Shown here: positions 1 to 9,588 of the stretch, one piece after another
Layout: each line of letters opens with the position of its first letter
Numbering within the stretch: position 1 is the stretch's first letter
Source: an uncultured Planctomycetaceae bacterium
Lineage (GTDB): Bacteria > Planctomycetota > Planctomycetia > Pirellulales > Pirellulaceae
Assembly: GCA_903863885.1 (NCBI GenBank)
Contig: CAIPEB010000159.1
Coordinates: forward strand, 1-41,970
Length of the DNA: 41,970 nt
Reading direction: 5' to 3'
Translations under genes and position numbers: made by a program
The notes under the pieces: generated by a model
What the model was told of the DNA's origin: nothing
What the model saw: the letters and a program-made list of their open reading frames with translations, nothing else
Databases searched by the model: none

Positions 1-3
1 AAG

Positions 4-35
4 ACACTCTTTCCCTACACGACGCTCTCCGATCT
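4..35. other. Illumina adapter remnant at contig end
   Basis: This stretch matches the end of the Illumina TruSeq universal adapter, from ACACTCTTTCCC through CCGATCT, with one T missing from the double T before CCGATCT. It is not genomic sequence. It shows that the left end of the window is a raw assembly edge. Bases 36-265 after it hold no gene I can support. Confidence 0.95.
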
Positions 36-265
36 TTTCCGGTTGGGTGGCGGAACAGGATCAGGAGAAAAGGCCGCTTCGCTCATCGGCTCGGTCACCA
101 ACGAAAGACTCCCGAAAGTGTTGCGGGAAGGCGATCTGACGACCACCTCGCCATCGACTTCGGCGACCAACGACCCGGACAGCGGGCCACACTGCGACGG
201 GCTGACGGATCACACGGAATTCCGGGATTTGCACAGCGGCGCCCTCCCGCTGGCGCACGACTCCT

Positions 266-1414
266 TCAATGCTGCGGCCTTCTCGTCAACCGGGCTCGCG
301 CCTCAAGAACGTGTTCGGCCGCACTTGCGGTGGAACTGGCAAGGGCGGTCACGTGGCCCATCTTGCGGCCCGGCCGCGGTTCCCGCTTGCCATACAGGTG
401 CAGTTTCACATCGGGCAGGGCACACGCCTGGTGCCACAGGGGCAGTCCATCCTCCCAGAGATCGCCCAAGAGGTTGGCCATGGCTGCGGGCCGCAACTGC
501 TCCGTCGAGGCCAGCGGTAAACCGCAGACTGCGCGGACCTGTTGCTCGAACTGGCACGCCACGTGGGCATCGATCGTCAGATGTCCGGAATTGTGCGGGC
601 GTGGCGCCAACTCGTTGATCAGCAAGTGACCGTCTCTGGTCAGGAAGAACTCGACGCACAGCACGCCCACCACATTCAGCTGTGTCATCACGGTTCGCGC
701 GATCTCGATCGCTCCGGAACGCACCGAAGTTTCGACCTGGGCCGGGGCCAGCGACACGTCGAGAATGTGGTGACGATGAATGTTGGCAATCGGGTCGAAG
801 CACGCCAACTCACCGGTCAGACCTCGCACCGCCACGACGGAGAGTTCGGAATCAAAGTCGATCCAGCTTTCGAGAACGGCCTCCGCCCCGTTCAGAGCCT
901 GACACGCCTCGACGGCTTGCTGGTGCGACTCGACGCGGACCTGTCCCTTCCCGTCGTAACCCCAGGAGGCGGTCTTCAGGACCGCCGGCAAGCCGACCGT
1001 GGCAATCGCGCCTTCCAGATCGGCTGCCGAACGCACCGGCGCAAACGGCGTTACGGGCAAGCCGGCATTCCGCAGGAAGGTCTTCTCGCGCAGGCGGTGC
1101 TGGGTCGTGTGCAGCACCTGTCCGGCGGGCCGCACGGGCGCGTAGCGCGCCGCGACTTCGGCCGTGGTCACAGGCACGTTCTCAAATTCGAAGCTGATCA
1201 CATCGACGCCCCGGGCGAACTCCGCGACGGCGTCCAGATCCTCGTAGTCGGCCTGAATCTCGACATCCGCAACTTGTCCCGCCGGCGTGTCGTCGTCCGG
1301 GGAAAGTACTCGGACCCGATAGCCCATCCTTCGGGCCGCGATAGTAAACATCCGGCCCAGTTGGCCGCTGCCCAACACACCGATCACGGACCCGGGAGAA
1401 ATGATTGCGTTCAT
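266..1414 (-). CDS. purK: N5-carboxyaminoimidazole ribonucleotide synthase PurK
   Basis: ATP-grasp enzyme of de novo purine synthesis that makes N5-CAIR from AIR, ATP and bicarbonate in the cytoplasm. The 382-residue product has the family length. It starts with a nucleotide-fold motif ([11 protein letters not shown]), carries the ATP-grasp loop [14 protein letters not shown] in the middle, and has the family signature [12 protein letters not shown], which supplies metal and ATP ligands. Its ATG overlaps the purE stop as ATGA, so the two are translationally coupled and act in sequence (PurK makes N5-CAIR, PurE converts it to CAIR). The start is fixed by that overlap and the conserved N-terminus. 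Confidence 0.96.
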   Translation of the reverse strand: MNAIISPGSVIGVLGSGQLGRMFTIAARRMGYRVRVLSPDDDTPAGQVADVEIQADYEDLDAVAEFARGVDVISFEFENVPVTTAEVAARYAPVRPAGQVLHTTQHRLREKTFLRNAGLPVTPFAPVRSAADLEGAIATVGLPAVLKTASWGYDGKGQVRVESHQQAVEACQALNGAEAVLESWIDFDSELSVVAVRGLTGELACFDPIANIHRHHILDVSLAPAQVETSVRSGAIEIARTVMTQLNVVGVLCVEFFLTRDGHLLINELAPRPHNSGHLTIDAHVACQFEQQVRAVCGLPLASTEQLRPAAMANLLGDLWEDGLPLWHQACALPDVKLHLYGKREPRPGRKMGHVTALASSTASAAEHVLEARARLTRRPQH

Positions 1415-1899
1415 AACTCGCTTTCGCTGAGAACCTGCTGGCGCTGGCGATCGTGGTACGCTCGCAGCTTTTCACGCAGGAGTGGTCGTTCGTTGGCCAG
1501 AATCCGCAGGGCCAATAGCGCGGCGTTCTTGGCGCCCGCCTCACCGATCGCCAGTGTCCCGACCGGGATGCCGCCCGGCATCTGGACGATCGACAACAGC
1601 GAATCCAGCCCTTGCATTGCCCGGCTCTGCACCGGCACTCCCAGAACCGGCAAAGTCGTTTGGGCGGCAATCATGCCGGGCAGGTGTGCTGCGCCGCCGG
1701 CCCCGGCGACGATCACACACAGTCCGCGCTGTTCGGCCGTGCGGGCGTATTCGCACATCCATTCCGGCGTGCGATGCGCGGAGACGACGCGGCGCTCGTG
1801 CGGGACGTCGAACTGTTCGAGCAGTTCCGCCGCGTGACGCATTGTGTCCCAATCCGACTTGCTGCCCATGATGACTCCAACGAGCGGTTGTTCTGCCAT
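1411..1899 (-). CDS. purE: N5-CAIR mutase PurE (class I)
   Basis: Converts N5-CAIR to CAIR in purine synthesis. The 162-residue protein shows the class I PurE motifs in order: GSKSDW near the N-terminus, [20 protein letters not shown], and [12 protein letters not shown] before the C-terminal helices. I prefer the ATG at 1899 because a GGAG lies 6 bases upstream; a GTG at 1911 is in frame but would include that ribosome-binding site in the gene. It lies 70 bases downstream of ppc and overlaps purK by 4 bases, so all three may be cotranscribed. Class I PurE together with PurK is the usual bacterial arrangement. Confidence 0.96.
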   Translation of the reverse strand: MAEQPLVGVIMGSKSDWDTMRHAAELLEQFDVPHERRVVSAHRTPEWMCEYARTAEQRGLCVIVAGAGGAAHLPGMIAAQTTLPVLGVPVQSRAMQGLDSLLSIVQMPGGIPVGTLAIGEAGAKNAALLALRILANERPLLREKLRAYHDRQRQQVLSESEL

Positions 1900-1969
1900 G
1901 CGATTCTCCACTGATTGCCTCGATTATCCCTCCGGTTCATTGCCTCGCGCGGTCCGCCGGCTTTACCGT

Positions 1970-4723
1970 TCATCCCGTGGTCCGCATCCCCGCGGCAACT
2001 CCTTGGATCGTCAACCGCACGAGGTGCGCCCACTCGTCGGCATCCGCCGTCGCGGTACCCGCCGCGGCCCGCAGTCGGCTCAGCAGATCCACTTGCAGCA
2101 GGTTCAGCGCATCCACCAACGGATTGCGGCGGCGGATGGAATCCTGCAGCCACGGAACATCCTCCAGCAACGCCGGCCGGCCTGTCATCTGCAACACGGC
2201 TTCGCTGCAGAGGCGATACTCGCTGACGATCCGCGTCGCGAAGCGTTCCTGGACCGCGGGATCCTCCGCCAGCCGGAAGTACGCGCCGGCCACCGTGAGA
2301 TCGGTCTTGGCCAACGCCAACACGGCGTTGTCGACGGAAGCCCTAAAGAACGGCCAGTCCCGGTACATGTCGGCCAGTTCTTGCCACTGCTCAGGGCACT
2401 CCGTGCGGAGTTCGGCCACGGCGCTGCCCAAGCCGTACCATGCCGGCACCAGACAGCGGATCTGCGTCCACGAGAAGACCCACGGAATCGCCCGCAAGTC
2501 ACTTAAGGAGCCGCCCGCCTTGCGCCGCGACGGCCGCGAGCCGATAGGCAGCTGTTCGATCTCGCCAATGGGCGTCGTCTGCCGGAAAAAGTCGACGAAG
2601 CCGGGCTCCTGCGTCAGACGCCGGTACGCGCGGAACGAGCGGTCCGCCAACCACTCCATGGTCCGACGCCAACGCGGCACGCCTGCCGCCGGCTTCCGCG
2701 TGGCGGCCAGCATCACGGACCAGGTCACCTGCTCCAGGTGGCGATGGGCAATCTGACTGTCATCGTATCGCTCGGCCAGTACTTCGCCTTGCTCCGTCAG
2801 ACGCAGGCTGCCATCAAAGGTCGCCGCCGGCAGGGATAGGACCGCACGGGCGGTCGGTCCGCCGCCGCGCCCCAGCGAGCCGCCCCGGCCATGAAAGAAA
2901 GTGACCTCGACGGCACGCTCGCGGGCAACTTCGTAAATCTGCGACTGGGCATGATACAAGGCCCAGCAAGCCGCCAGGTAGCCGCCGTCCTTGGTGCTGT
3001 CCGAGTAACCAATCATCACCGTTTGGCGCAGCCCCTGCTGTGACAGGTACGAACGATAAGCCGCCACGTCCAACAGCGCGGCCATCGTCGCTGCGGCATC
3101 GCGGAGGTAGTCGATCGTCTCGAACAGGGGAATGATCGGCAGCTGCAGGGCAGCGTCGCGCGGATGACCGCCGTCAATCGTGCGGGACCATTCCCAGAGC
3201 CACAGCACGGCGAGCACGTCACTGGCCGTCCGCGTCATGCTTATCACAAAGCCACCCAAAGGAGCAGCTCCGCAGTTTCGCAAGGTGCGCCGCAAGAGTC
3301 TCATCAGCGCCAGCGTTTCGCGTGCGGGGCCGGACAGGGCCGATTCGTCCCAACTCAGCGGCCGCCCCAGAGTCTCCAGAAGAATTCGCTGGCGTTCCGT
3401 CTCGGACGAGGCAGCGAAGTCGGCCCCTGCGCCGGACCGCGCCAGCAGTTCAGAGATGACCGCTTCGTGGTACCGCGCGTCCTGCCGCACATCCAGCCGC
3501 GCCAAGTGCAGGCCGAAGACTTCGATCTGATCCAGCCAGCGCTGAATCTCACCGTGCACTAACACATCGTTGTGGGCACCCGACAGACTCCGCTGGATGA
3601 TCCGCACATCCTCCGCCAACTCTGCACTCGAGGCGTAGGCCCCCCGCGGCAACGCCGCGCCTGGGCCCAGTTGACCCGAGGCCGACAACCGCCAATCGAT
3701 CACTCCCAGCCAACGCCGATATTCTTCGTTGGGAGGAACTGCCGCCAGCAGGTTCTCCGTCTCCGGCCACTCGCGGATCGCCGCTGCGGTTGCCTCGCGC
3801 AGTTCTTCGCTGACAGGAGCCTGCCGCGCGGAGAGGCTCAACGAACCATACAGATTGCAGACCGTCTCCCGTTGTTGTCCGATGGCCGCCCGCCGGAGCC
3901 AGATCAAGGTCTGCTCGGTGACATCCGCCGTCACGCCGGGATGGCCGTCACGGTCTCCGCCGATCCAGGAGGCGAAACGCAGCAAAGGTCGCACGCAGAA
4001 CACGTGTCCCGGATAGAATTCCCGGAGGGCCTGCCGCATGTCTTTCATGACGTCCGGGACGACTTCCCACAGCACAGGCAGGATGCTCAAGGCCCGCTGC
4101 ACCTCCTGGATGACCGTGGGCGGCCAGGGACGGATGAAGTCGGTCTGCCAGAGCTTGGTCAGCTCGGCCTGCAGCTGGGCCTCCAGATCCGCGGTTTCTC
4201 GCGGCAACAAACCGCACTGGTCCATCCGGTGCAACAGTTCGCGAACTCGCCGCAGCTTGCCGCGGATCGAGCGCCGTTTGGCCTCGGTGGGGTGGGCGGT
4301 AAGGACCAATTCGACACTCAGCCGATCCAGGATCCCCTCCACCTGATCGGCCGCCAGTCCGTCCGCAGCCCACTGAGCAACGGCAGCCCGGATGGACTCG
4401 GCCCGCGGCGCAGGATGAGCAGCCAGTTCGCGCTCACGCAGGATCCGCGTCCGCTCCCGGTCTTCGGCCACGTTCATCAGGTCCAGCAAGATGGACAACG
4501 CACGCGCTACGACCCGGCGGCGTTCGACGGACAGAGCCGTCACGGTCCGCGTTAATTCCAGCAGGGATGCGGCGTGCCCCGCCCGCGCCGCATGAGCCAG
4601 GTCTCGGACCCGGACGACGGCGGCCAAACCCTCCGGCCCGGCGATCTGTCGAATCGTCTCGTCCAGGCGGCTCTGCAGGCGGATCACCGCAGTGTCGAGT
4701 GGCTGTTCGATTTCCTTGTGCAT
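1970..4723 (-). CDS. ppc: Phosphoenolpyruvate carboxylase
   Basis: Carboxylates phosphoenolpyruvate to oxaloacetate, an anaplerotic cytoplasmic reaction. The 917-residue product has normal family length. The first catalytic signature LTAHPTEAKRRS holds the essential His at about residue 144. The second region has GYSDSTKDGG and the glycine-rich catalytic loop FHGRGGSLGRGGGPT. The C-terminus ends GMRTTG; family members usually end in an MRNTG-like tail, so the protein looks complete with an Asn-to-Thr change near the end. The frame is open further upstream, but the ATG at 4723 has a GGAGAG ribosome-binding site and matches the usual N-terminus. The opposite strand also has long open frames, which are composition shadows. 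Confidence 0.97.
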   Translation of the reverse strand: MHKEIEQPLDTAVIRLQSRLDETIRQIAGPEGLAAVVRVRDLAHAARAGHAASLLELTRTVTALSVERRRVVARALSILLDLMNVAEDRERTRILRERELAAHPAPRAESIRAAVAQWAADGLAADQVEGILDRLSVELVLTAHPTEAKRRSIRGKLRRVRELLHRMDQCGLLPRETADLEAQLQAELTKLWQTDFIRPWPPTVIQEVQRALSILPVLWEVVPDVMKDMRQALREFYPGHVFCVRPLLRFASWIGGDRDGHPGVTADVTEQTLIWLRRAAIGQQRETVCNLYGSLSLSARQAPVSEELREATAAAIREWPETENLLAAVPPNEEYRRWLGVIDWRLSASGQLGPGAALPRGAYASSAELAEDVRIIQRSLSGAHNDVLVHGEIQRWLDQIEVFGLHLARLDVRQDARYHEAVISELLARSGAGADFAASSETERQRILLETLGRPLSWDESALSGPARETLALMRLLRRTLRNCGAAPLGGFVISMTRTASDVLAVLWLWEWSRTIDGGHPRDAALQLPIIPLFETIDYLRDAAATMAALLDVAAYRSYLSQQGLRQTVMIGYSDSTKDGGYLAACWALYHAQSQIYEVARERAVEVTFFHGRGGSLGRGGGPTARAVLSLPAATFDGSLRLTEQGEVLAERYDDSQIAHRHLEQVTWSVMLAATRKPAAGVPRWRRTMEWLADRSFRAYRRLTQEPGFVDFFRQTTPIGEIEQLPIGSRPSRRKAGGSLSDLRAIPWVFSWTQIRCLVPAWYGLGSAVAELRTECPEQWQELADMYRDWPFFRASVDNAVLALAKTDLTVAGAYFRLAEDPAVQERFATRIVSEYRLCSEAVLQMTGRPALLEDVPWLQDSIRRRNPLVDALNLLQVDLLSRLRAAAGTATADADEWAHLVRLTIQGVAAGMRTTG

Positions 4724-5090
4724 GGCGACTCTCCACCGGACGCAACGGATTTTTCCAAGATTGTAGCCGAATTCTCCGGAACGCAGGCGATTATTCCCCG
4801 AGCGGCCCCGAATCCCGGCAAATCCGAACCCGCTTCGGATCCATGTCACGCCTCAGGGCCCAGCCGTTCGAGCAGCCGACCAACGGAGTGCTGAGTTTCC
4901 CGAGGGTGACGCAAACGCAGATCCTCACTCGGCGCAAATACACCAGGAACGTACGGTCCGCCTCGTAAGGCTGCGTCACGGACGAGTGACCACGCCCCGG
5001 AGCGCCAAGCGTTCACGGGTAACCCGCAGCGTCCACTCCCAATTCGGCGGACAAAGGTACACGGCGAAAACCGCTGGGCCCTTCAGGCCG
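4724..5090. other. Intergenic region between divergent ppc and GntR gene
   Basis: A 367-base gap that must hold the ppc promoter region. I see no convincing gene, terminator or repeat in it. Short open frames cross it on both strands but lack ribosome-binding sites and recognisable sequence. Confidence 0.5.
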
Positions 5091-5118
5091 TTGACATGTC
5101 TCCGACAAACGGTATACC
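5091..5118 (+). promoter_or_regulatory. Sigma-70-type promoter of the GntR gene
   Basis: A perfect -35 box TTGACA (5091-5096) is followed after 16 bases by TATACC (5113-5118), a fair -10 box. The -10 lies inside the first GGTATACC palindrome, so a bound regulator would block RNA polymerase. The expected transcription start is near 5125, about 30 bases before the ATG. Confidence 0.75.
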
Positions 5119-5136
5119 ATTTTTAAACGGTATACC
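5107..5136 (+). promoter_or_regulatory. Twin GntR/FCD operators (GGTATACC)
   Basis: The 12-mer AAACGGTATACC occurs twice, at 5107-5118 and 5125-5136, exactly 18 bases apart. Each copy holds the palindrome GGTATACC. GTATAC-centred palindromes are typical operators of FCD-subfamily GntR regulators. One copy covers the -10 box and the other the start region, just before the regulator's own AAGGAGA ribosome-binding site. I infer negative autoregulation. Confidence 0.8.
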
Positions 5137-5155
5137 GTTATACAAGGAGACCGTC

Positions 5156-5797
5156 ATGCGGCGACCTACGACTCTCGCGGATTCGGCCGCTGCACAGCTG
5201 CGCCAAGAAATCCTGGATCAGGTTCGACCGTCGGGGGCGTTGCTGGCCGAAGCGGCGGTCGCGAGGGAACTGCAGATTAGCCGAGTGCCCGTGCGCGAGG
5301 CGTTATTCGCCTTGGAACGCGATGGTCTGGTCGAATTCAGCGGCACCGGACGAGCGCACGTCAAGACCTTGCGGCCGGAAGACTTTCAAGAATTGTTTGT
5401 GCTCAGGCTGGCCCTGGAACCGCTCGGAGCGAAACTGGCGGTGCCGGCGATCCGACGCGACCCGAGCCGCCTGGAATCAATCCTGGCTGCCACCCACAAG
5501 GCCACGTCGCTGCGCGAACTGACGCGAGGGGATCTCGATTTCCACGAGGCCGTCATGGAAGCCTCGGGGCATGCCCGGCTGGTACGGCTTTGGAGATCGC
5601 TGCGGGCCGAACTGGAACTGTGGCTGGCCGGCCTGCAGCAGCAGCTTGAGCGGCGGACGAAGCGGACGCGTGAAGCCACCGTTGCCGACCATCAGAAACT
5701 GTTGCGTTGTTTTTGCGAGGAATCGCCTGTGGCCGCCGAGCGGTTAATGCGGCAACACGTGGCATCTTGGGGAGCGTGTCTGCCGGCGCCGATGTAG
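5156..5797 (+). CDS. GntR-family transcriptional regulator, FCD subfamily
   Basis: A 213-residue DNA-binding repressor or activator. Residues 1-70 form the winged helix-turn-helix (ISRVPVREALFALERDGLVEF is typical). The rest is an all-helical FCD ligand-binding domain with the expected metal-ligand pattern: Asp and His in LDFHEAVMEASGH, and a final His in LMRQHV. FCD regulators commonly respond to sugar acids such as uronates or to organic acids. The ATG at 5156 follows AAGGAGA; an in-frame ATG at 5096 lies inside the promoter and is unlikely. It precedes a set of secreted carbohydrate-active genes and probably controls them, although no GGTATACC copy is seen before the GH2 gene. Confidence 0.93.
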   Translation: MRRPTTLADSAAAQLRQEILDQVRPSGALLAEAAVARELQISRVPVREALFALERDGLVEFSGTGRAHVKTLRPEDFQELFVLRLALEPLGAKLAVPAIRRDPSRLESILAATHKATSLRELTRGDLDFHEAVMEASGHARLVRLWRSLRAELELWLAGLQQQLERRTKRTREATVADHQKLLRCFCEESPVAAERLMRQHVASWGACLPAPM

Positions 5798-5951
5798 GCA
5801 GCGTGCTGAAGGGTTGCTGCGAACACAAACCGCCGGAATGTTGACGGAGTTCCCCGAGACGCCGATGTCGGGCTTGGAGTGAACAGCCGGCGCGGGCCGT
5901 GTCGTTTGGCTTGATCGGAAATTCGCGACCGAACCGGAAACGGATTCAACG

Positions 5952-8900
5952 ATGACAGTGACACGCATACTGCTGACGACCCTGGCGTCGCTTTTCGGCG
6001 CCGCACTTGCGGCCGACGAACCGGTACGCCCGCAGATCTCACTCAACGGCCAATGGCAATTCAAACTGGACCCCAACGACGAAGGCGTTGCGGGCCGATG
6101 GTTTGCGGCGGAGGCCACTTTCCCCGACAAGATCATAGTGCCCGGCAATTGGCAGGCGCAAGGATTCGGCGAGCCCCGAAATCACCTGAGTCACGATTAC
6201 CAGGGCAAGGCATGGTACCGTCGCACCGTAACCATTCCCTCGAACTGGGCTGGCAAGCGCCTCTGGCTCCACTTTGGCGGAGTGACCGCCGTCGGAGAGG
6301 TGTACGTGAACGGCAAACATGTCGGCTCTGTCGAGTACTACCTGACTCCGCACGAGTTTGACATTACCGATGCTGCCTGCGTCGGGACCGAGAACGTGAT
6401 CAGTTGCCAGGTCGACAGCAAGTCGGGGTGTCACGACCCGCACCGGGACCCGATTGTCAGGCCCGGCCCGGTTGGCATGTTCAACTTCTGGGCCCATTGG
6501 GGCGGCTTGTATCGATCGGTCCATCTCGAAGCGAGGTCAGACCCCGCCATTGACACGCTGTTTGTTACATCCAACGTCGAGCAAGGGCGAGCGTCCGTTA
6601 AGGTGGTACTCAAACGATCTTCTCCCGGAAAAGCCTGGGACGGCAAACTCACTGTAAGCGTCGCGCCGGTCAAGGGCGGGCCAACGTCCGCGGCCGAGGG
6701 CACCGTCCACTTTGCTGAAGGCCAAGTCGCAAGCGAAGAGTCGGTCGTCAGCGTGGCGGTCAAGAATGCGCACCATTGGTCGCCCGAAGATCCGTTTCTC
6801 TACGACATCGAGGCGGCAGTTGTGGAGAACGGCGTCCGCATCGATGCCAAACGAGATCGGTTCGGGATGAGAGAGATCGTCGCCGGCAAAGGCGGAACGC
6901 TGCTGTTGAATGGCAGGCCCTACTTTGTTCGCGGCCTCGGTGATGATTACGTCGAGCCGATCACGGGCACACTCATCCCGGACAAGAACGTCTACGGCGA
7001 GCGCATCAGGCTCTGCAAGCAATATGGCTTCAACGGATTCCGATACCTGGGACATACACCGTCGCGAGAAGTCTTCGACGCTGCCGACGAAGCCGGCTTT
7101 CTCATCCTGGCGGAGGCGCCGGCCTATTGGAACGGGTGGCCCAGACAGGACGAGATCGTCCCGCTCTACAAATCGATGGTGGCGCAGATTATCCGAGAGC
7201 ATTACAACCACCCGTCCTGGTACGCCTGGTCAGCCGGTAACGAGTTCAGCAGCAACTCGCCGTGGATGGATTACATTCTGTTTGCTCACGACACGTTCAA
7301 GAGGATGGATCCCACCCGTTTCTTCATAGGCTCCGAGGGGACCGGGATCTTTCCGATGGATATCGTCACTGCGGCCAGCATGTTTGTTCAGCAACAGGGC
7401 GGCGGCGCGATCGACCAGACTTTCAACGGGCTGGTTTCGGAGGTCGCGTACTTCAAGCAGAGTCTGTCTGACGCGGATCTGGCGAAACTCGCCAAGCCCG
7501 CGTCTGGTTACGCGGACATGGTGCGCTCGTTGAAGCCTTCCGGGTACTGGCGGCTGAACGAGACCGTGGTTGGCAATGTGGCGGATTCAAGCGGGAACGG
7601 CCTGAACGGATTGTGCGAAGAGACTATGCCGCGTGGCAATCTGTCTCAGCCCGGCGTGCTGCCGGCGTCCGACTCCTGCGGCAGCATTCGGTTCAGCGCC
7701 GGTGTTCCCGCGCTCAGCCTCGAAACCGCCGCCAAGACCGCCTTCGCTGCCGGCAATCAGCCCTTCAGCCTGTCGATCTGGCTGAGGCCCGATAAGTTCG
7801 CAAAAGGCGACTTCGGCACCCCCTTCGCCTGCGGGTCTGCCTCGCTCGGTTCCGCCTTCCTGCTGTCGATGGACGGTGAGGAAGGAACCGGCAAGCTGAT
7901 GATCGGCCTCTGGATGTCGAATATCGCGAAATCGACGCTCAGTCTCCGGGCCGGGCAGTGGAACCACGTGGGAGCGGCCTACGATGGCGAGAAACTCAAG
8001 CTGTATATCAACGGCCAAGCGGATACCGTCACGGCCGTCCGTCTCATGACGGAGCCACTGGACGGCCGAATCGGCAACCTGATCAGGAAGGCAAGTGATA
8101 CCAACCGAATCCAGAACATGCCGCACATATGGCACGAGTTCAACAACGTCTATGCCGGCAGCCTGCCCGATCTAACGATCGCGCCAAAATACACCGGGAT
8201 CATACGGGACAATAACTGTGTCGCGTTCCATATCAAGGAGATTGCCGATTACGGTCTCACCCAAAGGTATCCCGATATCCGCAAGAGGTCTGTGGACTTC
8301 TTTCATCTCTACCTGAAGGACGCCTATGAAACCGCGCGCAAGTCCCCGACGCTCGACGGATACAACTACTGGCTGATGACCGATCTGCCCGGGGGCGTTG
8401 AAGGCGATCCGGCTTCCCTGGGATTGCTGAACATGTTCTACGAACCGGAGAAGTTCCCGGACCCGAAACCGTTCCTCCGCTTCAACGGCGAGACGGTGAT
8501 TCTCATAAGCGCTCTGGCGGGAGATCGAGTCCTCGGCCCAGGCGAGCGCAAGCCGATCGCCGTCAGCGTGTCGCATTACGGGACCAGTCCGGTCAAAGAC
8601 GGACGACTTGTCTGGAAGCTCAGGCATGGCTCGACTGTGATCGAGGAAGGCGCAGTGGATGGGATCAACATCGCCGTCGGGGAAGTGAAGGAAGTTGCCA
8701 CACTCGCCTGCAGTCCTGGCAAGCTCGACCACGCGGTCAAATTGACCTTGGAGGCTCGACTCGTCGCATCGGCCTGTGAGCAGGATAACGAGTGGGATTT
8801 CTGGGCGTTTCCGGCCAAGAAACGCGACTTCACAGGCAGTGGCATCGCGAACAGGACGGAAGCTGCGGCATTGAACGAGCGGTACGGCGTGGACCCCGGC

Positions 8901-9509
8901 GTTTCGCCGGACAAGTCGCGGGTAGTCGTCACCGACAAGATGGATGCCGCGGTGTTGGACTACGTCTGCACCGGCGGCACAGTGGTTCTGCTGACAGAGG
9001 CGGGAGTGCTCCAACACCCGGTGCCCATCACCTTTTGGCCACAAGGTCTTCGCAGTGTCGGATCAGTGGTTGAGCATCACCCGGCCGTGAATGACTTCCC
9101 GAACGACGGCTACTGCGCGTTCCAGTTTTTCCGGCTGTTTGGGGCAAGCGTTGATGCGTTCGATTTGACCACGAAGGACTCCCTCGATCGCACCAGATTC
9201 AGCCCCGTTATCTGGGGAATGAAGGCGGACTTCGACAGTGCCTCGGAATTTCCATGGTCGGATCCACGCACCCGCACCAAGCTCAGCCGCTGCGGACTCG
9301 TCTGTGAGGGCCGCATCGGTCGCGGCAAGGTACTGACCTGCTCCCTGCGCGTCCTCTCGGGTATTCGGAACGGCATGCCGGAGGCCGGCTACCTGCTGGA
9401 CTGCCTCGTCGACTATGCGCTTTCCGAGTCCTTCGCGCCGAAGTCCGAACCGCTGACTCTCGAAGAGGCGAAGCAAGTATTCAAGACGCCGGCACCCGTT
9501 GTGCCGTGA
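5952..9509 (+). CDS. Secreted glycoside hydrolase family 2 with internal LamG-like domain
   Basis: An 1185-residue exported enzyme. A signal peptide (ILLTTLASLFGAALAAD) is followed by a GH2 sugar-binding domain (about 30-200), an immunoglobulin-like domain (about 205-300) and a TIM barrel. The acid/base Glu is about residue 431 in WSAGNEF, and the likely nucleophile is about Glu729 in IWHEFNN. Between them, at about 490-715, sits a LamG/concanavalin-like segment (GYWRLNE...DSSGNGLNG...WNHVGAAYDG...LYINGQ). The rest, to the C-terminus, is beta-rich and unassigned. GH2 members are beta-galactosidases, glucuronidases or mannosidases; the substrate cannot be read here. No clear ribosome-binding site precedes the ATG. 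It is probably cotranscribed with the next gene. Confidence 0.9.
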   Translation: MTVTRILLTTLASLFGAALAADEPVRPQISLNGQWQFKLDPNDEGVAGRWFAAEATFPDKIIVPGNWQAQGFGEPRNHLSHDYQGKAWYRRTVTIPSNWAGKRLWLHFGGVTAVGEVYVNGKHVGSVEYYLTPHEFDITDAACVGTENVISCQVDSKSGCHDPHRDPIVRPGPVGMFNFWAHWGGLYRSVHLEARSDPAIDTLFVTSNVEQGRASVKVVLKRSSPGKAWDGKLTVSVAPVKGGPTSAAEGTVHFAEGQVASEESVVSVAVKNAHHWSPEDPFLYDIEAAVVENGVRIDAKRDRFGMREIVAGKGGTLLLNGRPYFVRGLGDDYVEPITGTLIPDKNVYGERIRLCKQYGFNGFRYLGHTPSREVFDAADEAGFLILAEAPAYWNGWPRQDEIVPLYKSMVAQIIREHYNHPSWYAWSAGNEFSSNSPWMDYILFAHDTFKRMDPTRFFIGSEGTGIFPMDIVTAASMFVQQQGGGAIDQTFNGLVSEVAYFKQSLSDADLAKLAKPASGYADMVRSLKPSGYWRLNETVVGNVADSSGNGLNGLCEETMPRGNLSQPGVLPASDSCGSIRFSAGVPALSLETAAKTAFAAGNQPFSLSIWLRPDKFAKGDFGTPFACGSASLGSAFLLSMDGEEGTGKLMIGLWMSNIAKSTLSLRAGQWNHVGAAYDGEKLKLYINGQADTVTAVRLMTEPLDGRIGNLIRKASDTNRIQNMPHIWHEFNNVYAGSLPDLTIAPKYTGIIRDNNCVAFHIKEIADYGLTQRYPDIRKRSVDFFHLYLKDAYETARKSPTLDGYNYWLMTDLPGGVEGDPASLGLLNMFYEPEKFPDPKPFLRFNGETVILISALAGDRVLGPGERKPIAVSVSHYGTSPVKDGRLVWKLRHGSTVIEEGAVDGINIAVGEVKEVATLACSPGKLDHAVKLTLEARLVASACEQDNEWDFWAFPAKKRDFTGSGIANRTEAAALNERYGVDPGVSPDKSRVVVTDKMDAAVLDYVCTGGTVVLLTEAGVLQHPVPITFWPQGLRSVGSVVEHHPAVNDFPNDGYCAFQFFRLFGASVDAFDLTTKDSLDRTRFSPVIWGMKADFDSASEFPWSDPRTRTKLSRCGLVCEGRIGRGKVLTCSLRVLSGIRNGMPEAGYLLDCLVDYALSESFAPKSEPLTLEEAKQVFKTPAPVVP

Positions 9510-9588
9510 GACGCGCCAAAGAAACCGTGGCTGCAACGACACGAGAAAGACAGGCCCTGTCGTCAAACGCTCGAAATGGAGACACACC

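Noticed and set aside
542-1837. A 431-residue plus-strand frame across purK and purE
   Set aside because: Both genes on the minus strand have clear catalytic motifs and a coupled overlap; the plus-strand frame has none.
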